A stretch of 18,394 nt of DNA from an uncultured Flavobacterium sp. (GTDB lineage: Bacteria > Bacteroidota > Bacteroidia > Flavobacteriales > Flavobacteriaceae), in contig NZ_CAMIHH010000064.1 of the NCBI RefSeq assembly GCF_946220915.1, positions 1 through 18,394 of the forward strand, written 5' to 3'. Position 1 is the first letter of the stretch; each line of letters begins with the position of its first letter. The position numbers were made by a program, and so were the translations under genes. The notes beneath the pieces were generated by a model. It worked only from the letters and a program-made list of their open reading frames with translations. It ran no database searches and was not told the origin of the DNA. Below are positions 15,273-18,394 of this stretch, piece by piece.

Positions 15273-17258
15273 ATGGATATGATGAACACAGAATTTGGAA
15301 GCATTTCGTTTGATTTACCAAAAAATCAATCGAACGTGATCAAGGTAATTGGTGTTGGCGGAGGCGGAAGCAACGCGATCAACCATATGTTTAAGCAGGG
15401 GATCAAAGGTGTTGATTTTATTGTCTGCAATACAGATTCACAGGCATTGCAGAACAGTCCTGTCCCAAATAAGATACAGCTTGGGGTAGGCCTTACTGAA
15501 GGGCTTGGCGCAGGGGCAAACCCTGAGGTGGGCCAGCAGTCAGCGCTGGAAAGCATTCATGACATTGAAAAAATGCTGGACACCAACACAAAAATGATAT
15601 TCATAACCGCAGGTATGGGCGGCGGTACCGGTACCGGCGCAGCTCCAGTAATTGCACAGCTGGCCAAAGAAAGGGATATCCTTACTGTGGGCATTGTGAC
15701 GATACCATTCCAGTTTGAAGGAAAGGTAAGGGGGGAGCAGGCCCTTGCCGGGGTAGAGAGGCTCCGCAAACAGGTGGATTCGCTTATTGTAATAAATAAT
15801 AACAAGCTTCGTGAAGTATACGGTAACCTGGGCTTTAAGGCAGGGTTCTCTAAAGCGGATGAAGTTTTGGCAACGGCTTCAAGGGGCATTGCCGAAGTCA
15901 TCACGCACCACTACACTCAAAACATCGACCTTAAGGATGCCAAGACCGTTCTGTCGAATAGCGGCACCGCAATCATGGGGTCGGCTGTGGCATCGGGCGA
16001 CAACCGTGCGAAAGATGCCATTATAGATGCGCTCGATTCGCCGCTATTGAATGATAATAAAATAACCGGTGCGAAAAATGTGCTGCTCCTCATTGTGTCG
16101 GGTACAACCGAGATCACTATTGATGAGATAGGCGAGATCAACGACCATATCCAGTCGGAGGCAGGGCACAATGCCAACATCATCATGGGTGTGGGCGAGG
16201 ACGAGTCGCTTGGCGATTCGATTGCGGTAACCATCATCGCGACAGGGTTTAATGTGGAGCAGCAGAATGAAATTGTGAACACCGAGCCTAAAAAGATAAT
16301 CCATGCGCTGGAAGAAGACCAGAAACTGGTGCGCGACCTAACGCAATCGCCTATAATGCCTTCGTTCGAATTTTCTGCCCCGGTGGCCGAAACAGCGAAG
16401 CCCGAAACAGTTGAAGCGCCGGTTGTGGAGCAAAAAATAGTATTTGCGCTTGAGGAGGAAGTATCAGATGAAAAAAAGCCGATAGCTGAAGTAGTTGAAA
16501 CGCCGGTAGTAGAGGTATCTGCGTTCCCTTCTTCAGAATATATCAATAACCTTGACGTTTTCTTTGAGATAGTAACCCCACCTGCAAAATTGCCAACCCC
16601 GGTACAGCAGTTTGAGATCAGGGATGTAAGGGAGATCGAGGTTATAGACCCTCAGTTCGTGATCGTGGAAAAGGAGCAGGAACAGTTCGCATTTTCGTTT
16701 GACCTTTCCATAGATAACCAAAAAAAGGAAGAGCCGTTACTGTTTAGCCTTACCGAAGAAACCCGGGCCATAAAAGTAAATGAGCCTGTGCAGGTAGTCC
16801 CGGTAACGGAAGTGAACGAGACGGGCATCGTACGCTATTCGCTTGATGATTATCTGGAGAAAGAGGCTGAGCTTATCAACTCAAAACCTGTAGCGCAGGT
16901 GGAAGAGCCAATAGCGCCAGAACTTAACCTGACCGTAAAACGGACTGAGCAGGCAGAACCTGCAAAGTTCAATCCGTCACAGGAAAGTTTTTCACCGGTT
17001 GAGATGACCATTGAAGAAACACTTCGCCTGAGGGCAGAGGAGCGCAGGAGAAAAATGAAGGAATTTAATTATAAGTTCCATAACAATGCTTCGAAAGTAG
17101 ATGAATACGAAAGGGAACCGGCTTACAAAAGGATGGGTATAGACCTCAACGATTCCCGTACAGACAATAGCAAATCCCGTTTGTCATTAGGTATGGACAG
17201 TAACGACGACCTACAGTTGCGTTCCAACAATTCCTTCCTGCATGACAATGTGGATTAA
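15273..17258 (+). CDS. ftsZ: FtsZ, tubulin-like cell division GTPase
   Basis: FtsZ polymerises into the cytoplasmic Z ring. The GTPase core spans about residues 20-332. It has IGVGGGGSNA (26-35), the tubulin signature GGGTGTG (116-122), and the T7 catalytic loop NIDLKD (217-222) that completes the neighbour's active site. The protein is 661 residues, against about 380 in E. coli; the difference is a linker of about 240 residues rich in Glu, Val and Pro. A basic helix (576-600, containing RLRAEERRRKMKEF) follows. The tail has YKRMGIDLND (618-627) and ends in LRSNNSFLHDNVD, the likely partner-binding peptide. ATG codons at 15279 and 15282 are alternative starts. A strong terminator follows 20 nt after the stop. 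Confidence 0.96.
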   Translation: MDMMNTEFGSISFDLPKNQSNVIKVIGVGGGGSNAINHMFKQGIKGVDFIVCNTDSQALQNSPVPNKIQLGVGLTEGLGAGANPEVGQQSALESIHDIEKMLDTNTKMIFITAGMGGGTGTGAAPVIAQLAKERDILTVGIVTIPFQFEGKVRGEQALAGVERLRKQVDSLIVINNNKLREVYGNLGFKAGFSKADEVLATASRGIAEVITHHYTQNIDLKDAKTVLSNSGTAIMGSAVASGDNRAKDAIIDALDSPLLNDNKITGAKNVLLLIVSGTTEITIDEIGEINDHIQSEAGHNANIIMGVGEDESLGDSIAVTIIATGFNVEQQNEIVNTEPKKIIHALEEDQKLVRDLTQSPIMPSFEFSAPVAETAKPETVEAPVVEQKIVFALEEEVSDEKKPIAEVVETPVVEVSAFPSSEYINNLDVFFEIVTPPAKLPTPVQQFEIRDVREIEVIDPQFVIVEKEQEQFAFSFDLSIDNQKKEEPLLFSLTEETRAIKVNEPVQVVPVTEVNETGIVRYSLDDYLEKEAELINSKPVAQVEEPIAPELNLTVKRTEQAEPAKFNPSQESFSPVEMTIEETLRLRAEERRRKMKEFNYKFHNNASKVDEYEREPAYKRMGIDLNDSRTDNSKSRLSLGMDSNDDLQLRSNNSFLHDNVD

Positions 17259-17278
17259 ACTAACCCAAATGTGATCCT

Positions 17279-17318
17279 TAACCCGAAAATATAGTACTGT
17301 TTTCGGGTTATTTTTTTT
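17279..17318 (+). terminator. Strong intrinsic terminator of the dcw operon
   Basis: TAACCCGAAAA (17279-17289) and TTTTCGGGTTA (17300-17310) form a perfect 11-bp stem with a 10-nt loop, followed by eight T (17311-17318). It ends the cluster after ftsZ. Confidence 0.9.
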
Positions 17319-17325
17319 ATCTTCG
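17318..17325 (+). promoter_or_regulatory. Probable -7 element of the yqeY-like gene
   Basis: TATCTTCG matches TAnnTTTG at all fixed positions but one. It begins on the last T of the ftsZ terminator tract and lies 24 nt upstream of the ATG at 17350. The -33 region would fall in the terminator stem, so terminator and promoter share DNA. Confidence 0.45.
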
Positions 17326-17349
17326 CAGGCACATTTAAAAAACTGCACT

Positions 17350-17799
17350 ATGAGTTTACAGACCCAGATCATGGATGAGATGAAAACCGCCATGAAAGCT
17401 AAAGATACCGTTGCCCTTGAGTCGCTGCGCGCTATAAAGAGCGCTATACTGCTTGCCCAGACTGAAAGTGGCGCGAAGGAAGAACTATCTCAGGAAGAAG
17501 AAATAAAATTGCTGCAAAAGCTGGTAAAACAGCGTAAGGACAGTGCAAACATATACATTGAGCAGGGCCGCCAGGATCTTGCCGACCCAGAACTGGCACA
17601 GGTTGCCGTTATTGAAAAATTCCTGCCTGCGCAGATGGGCGAAGAGGAGGTTGAAGCTATGGTCAAGAAGATCATTGCAGATAATGGCTTCTCCGGCATG
17701 GCCGATATGGGTAAAGTAATGGGTATCGCTTCAAAAGAACTTGCAGGCCAGGCTGATGGCAAAACGATATCGAACGCGGTTAAGAAAGCGCTGGCATAA
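17350..17799 (+). CDS. GatB/YqeY domain-containing protein
   Basis: This is a 149-residue cytoplasmic, mostly helical protein of the YqeY family. Recognisable segments are the N-terminal ALESLRAIKSAI (22-33), ELSQEEEIKLLQKLVKQRKDS (45-65 region), EKFLPAQM (88-95) and GKVMGIASKEL (120-130). It resembles the C-terminal tRNA-binding domain of GatB/GatE amidotransferase subunits but lacks the catalytic part. A role in tRNA or amidotransferase function is an inference only; the family's true function is not settled. It has its own probable promoter in the ftsZ terminator. No terminator is seen before the tRNA gene 65 nt downstream, so the two may share a transcript. Confidence 0.92.
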   Translation: MSLQTQIMDEMKTAMKAKDTVALESLRAIKSAILLAQTESGAKEELSQEEEIKLLQKLVKQRKDSANIYIEQGRQDLADPELAQVAVIEKFLPAQMGEEEVEAMVKKIIADNGFSGMADMGKVMGIASKELAGQADGKTISNAVKKALA

Positions 17800-17864
17800 T
17801 TTAAAGTTTTAGTTGCAAGTTTGGTTACGCAACCTGAACTTGAAACCTCAAACAAAATGAAATA

Positions 17865-17936
17865 GGCTCCATAGTTCAATGGATAGAATTTCAGATTCCG
17901 GTTCTGAAGATTTGGGTTCGAATCCCGATGGAGTCA
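17865..17936 (+). tRNA. tRNA-Arg (anticodon CCG)
   Basis: A full cloverleaf can be drawn over 72 nt. The acceptor arms GGCTCCA and TGGAGTC pair with one G-T. The D stem is GTTC/GAAT with a GG-containing loop. The anticodon stem TCAGA/TCTGA is perfect, around loop TTCCGGT with anticodon CCG, which reads the arginine codon CGG. The variable loop has 4 nt, and the T stem TTGGG/CCCGA encloses TTCGAAT. The discriminator is A, and CCA is not encoded (the next bases are CAA). A terminator follows at once. Confidence 0.95.
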
Positions 17937-17937
17937 C

Positions 17938-17965
17938 AAAGCCCCGGCTAATGCTGGGGTTTTTT
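17938..17965 (+). terminator. Intrinsic terminator after tRNA-Arg
   Basis: CCCCGGC (17942-17948) and GCTGGGG (17953-17959) pair around TAAT with one G-T pair. Flanking A's and T's can extend the stem, and six T (17960-17965) follow. Confidence 0.85.
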
Positions 17966-17997
17966 ATGTGTAATAGTATCTTTTTTTATTAGGTTTA

Positions 17998-18011
17998 TAC
18001 CCTATGGGGTA
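17998..18011. promoter_or_regulatory. HipB operator 1
   Basis: TACCC-TATG-GGGTA is a perfect 5-bp palindrome with a 4-nt spacer, flanked by TA and TA. It is the same pattern as operator 2, with centres 40 bp apart. HipB-type antitoxins are known to bind palindromic sites in front of their own operon (TATCC-N8-GGATA in E. coli). Confidence 0.65.
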
Positions 18012-18029
18012 TAATTCAATAAAATTCAC

Positions 18030-18037
18030 TACTTTAG
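18030..18037 (+). promoter_or_regulatory. Possible -7 element of the hipBA promoter
   Basis: TACTTTAG matches TAnnTTTG except for one base. It sits between the two operators and directly abuts operator 2, so the transcription start would lie inside operator 2. No -33 TTG is evident. Confidence 0.35.
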
Positions 18038-18051
18038 TACCCTAAAGGGTA
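18038..18051. promoter_or_regulatory. HipB operator 2
   Basis: TACCC-TAAA-GGGTA repeats the operator 1 palindrome. It ends 4 bp before the hipB ATG at 18056, so an occupied site would block both transcription start and the leader. Confidence 0.65.
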
Positions 18052-18055
18052 TAAT

Positions 18056-18262
18056 ATGGATACTTTAATATCAAAATTCATTAGGGAAAGACGAAAGCAA
18101 TTAAAACTCACTCAACCTGAATTAGCAGAACGTGCCGGGGTAGGACTGCGCTTTGTGCGTGAATTGGAACAAGGAAAAGAATCAGTCCGTTTAGATAAGG
18201 TAAATCAAGTTTTGGCTTTATTTGGGGTTGAGGCTGGTGTGGAGAAAAAAATTGAAGAATGA
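18056..18262 (+). CDS. hipB: HipB-like antitoxin, XRE-family helix-turn-helix regulator
   Basis: This 68-residue protein is almost entirely one XRE/Cro-type helix-turn-helix domain: LTQPELAERAGVGLRFVREL at residues 18-37 covers the recognition part, followed by the fourth and fifth helices (LDKVNQVLALFGVEAG). The GLRFVRELEQGK phrase is characteristic of HipB-type regulators paired with HipA kinases. It would bind the two TACCC-N4-GGGTA palindromes upstream and repress its own operon, and neutralise the downstream kinase. Its stop overlaps the next start by ATGA. Codon use and base composition are more AT-rich than in the dcw genes, which suggests acquisition. Confidence 0.85.
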   Translation: MDTLISKFIRERRKQLKLTQPELAERAGVGLRFVRELEQGKESVRLDKVNQVLALFGVEAGVEKKIEE

Positions 18263-18394
18263 GGCAGGCAGAAGTTTATTACAAAGATACATTGGCAGGT
18301 ATCATTATTGAAAATGATGATGGTTATATATTTCAATATGATGAAAGTTATTTAAGAAATGCGAATTCCAAACCCGTAAGCCTTACACTGCCCC
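18259..18394 (+). CDS. HipA N-terminal domain protein (HipA toxin or separate HipS-like subunit), partial
   Basis: Forty-five codons are visible before the window ends. They begin MRQAEVYYKDTLAGIIIE and continue to a YIFQYDESYL segment and PVSLTLP. This is the pattern of HipA N-subdomain 1 (VYxNxxxxGxL, then FxYDxxYL, then SLSLP). The ATG at 18259 overlaps the hipB stop by 4 nt, so the two are translationally coupled. In HipBA the full protein is a Ser/Thr kinase that phosphorylates glutamyl-tRNA synthetase (E. coli case). In split three-gene HipBST systems this domain is a separate small protein. Which arrangement applies cannot be seen here. Confidence 0.78.
   Translation, partial: MRQAEVYYKDTLAGIIIENDDGYIFQYDESYLRNANSKPVSLTLP

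Noticed and set aside
17816..17842. Imperfect hairpin CAAGTT/AACTTG between the yqeY-like gene and tRNA-Arg
   Set aside because: The stem has mismatches and no T-tract follows on the plus strand, so it is not called a terminator. It could still be a processing structure.
18050..18055. TATAAT directly before the hipB ATG as an E. coli-type -10 box
   Set aside because: It ends one base before the ATG region, and this phylum uses TAnnTTTG rather than TATAAT. It is a by-product of the operator flank.
1..18394. CRISPR array, insertion sequence or prophage
   Set aside because: No regularly spaced repeats, transposase, integrase or phage structural genes are visible. The repeats found are short dyads and box-type elements.

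Overview
The window is a complete, single-orientation division and cell wall (dcw) cluster from a Bacteroidota organism, most likely a flavobacterium (Flavobacteriaceae). This rests on several sequence signs: gene order mraZ-rsmH-ftsL-ftsI-murE-mraY-murD-ftsW-murG-murC-ftsQ-ftsA-ftsZ without murF or ddl; promoter elements of the Bacteroidota TAnnTTTG type; A-rich leaders with weak Shine-Dalgarno sites; a FtsI with a C-terminal PASTA domain; a 411-residue MraY with an extra extracytoplasmic loop; and a 661-residue FtsZ with a very long linker. The species cannot be fixed from the sequence. The core looks moderate in GC, richer than most Flavobacterium genomes.

Layout. Positions 1-960 (minus strand) hold the start of a small nucleotidyltransferase that lacks a normal start codon, preceded by an alpha/beta hydrolase. 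Positions 961-1378 are a divergent control region with three inverted repeats, a TATATTTG promoter element in each direction, and two groups of MraZ-box-like repeats with 10-bp period: one directly upstream of the mraZ promoter and one about 195 bp away in the opposite orientation. Positions 1379-17258 are the dcw operon. Most junctions overlap or are under 20 bp. The two exceptions are murD-ftsW (99 bp, with a weak terminator-like hairpin) and ftsW-murG (145 bp, with a direct repeat and a very G/C-rich palindrome). A strong terminator closes the operon after ftsZ and overlaps the probable promoter of a yqeY-like gene. Then come tRNA-Arg(CCG) with its own terminator and an AT-richer hipB plus the start of a hipA-like gene, preceded by two identical-type palindromic operators 40 bp apart.

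How it works together. MraZ probably represses its own promoter and so the whole operon. MurC, MurD and MurE build UDP-MurNAc-tripeptide; MurF must be encoded elsewhere. MraY and MurG make lipid I and lipid II. FtsW and FtsI polymerise and cross-link septal peptidoglycan. FtsL and FtsQ belong to the periplasmic divisome complex. FtsA anchors FtsZ to the membrane. RsmH methylates 16S rRNA. The dcw genes themselves are ordinary for the phylum. The parts most worth a second look are the mraZ control region, the two internal intergenic elements and the tRNA-linked hipBA edge.
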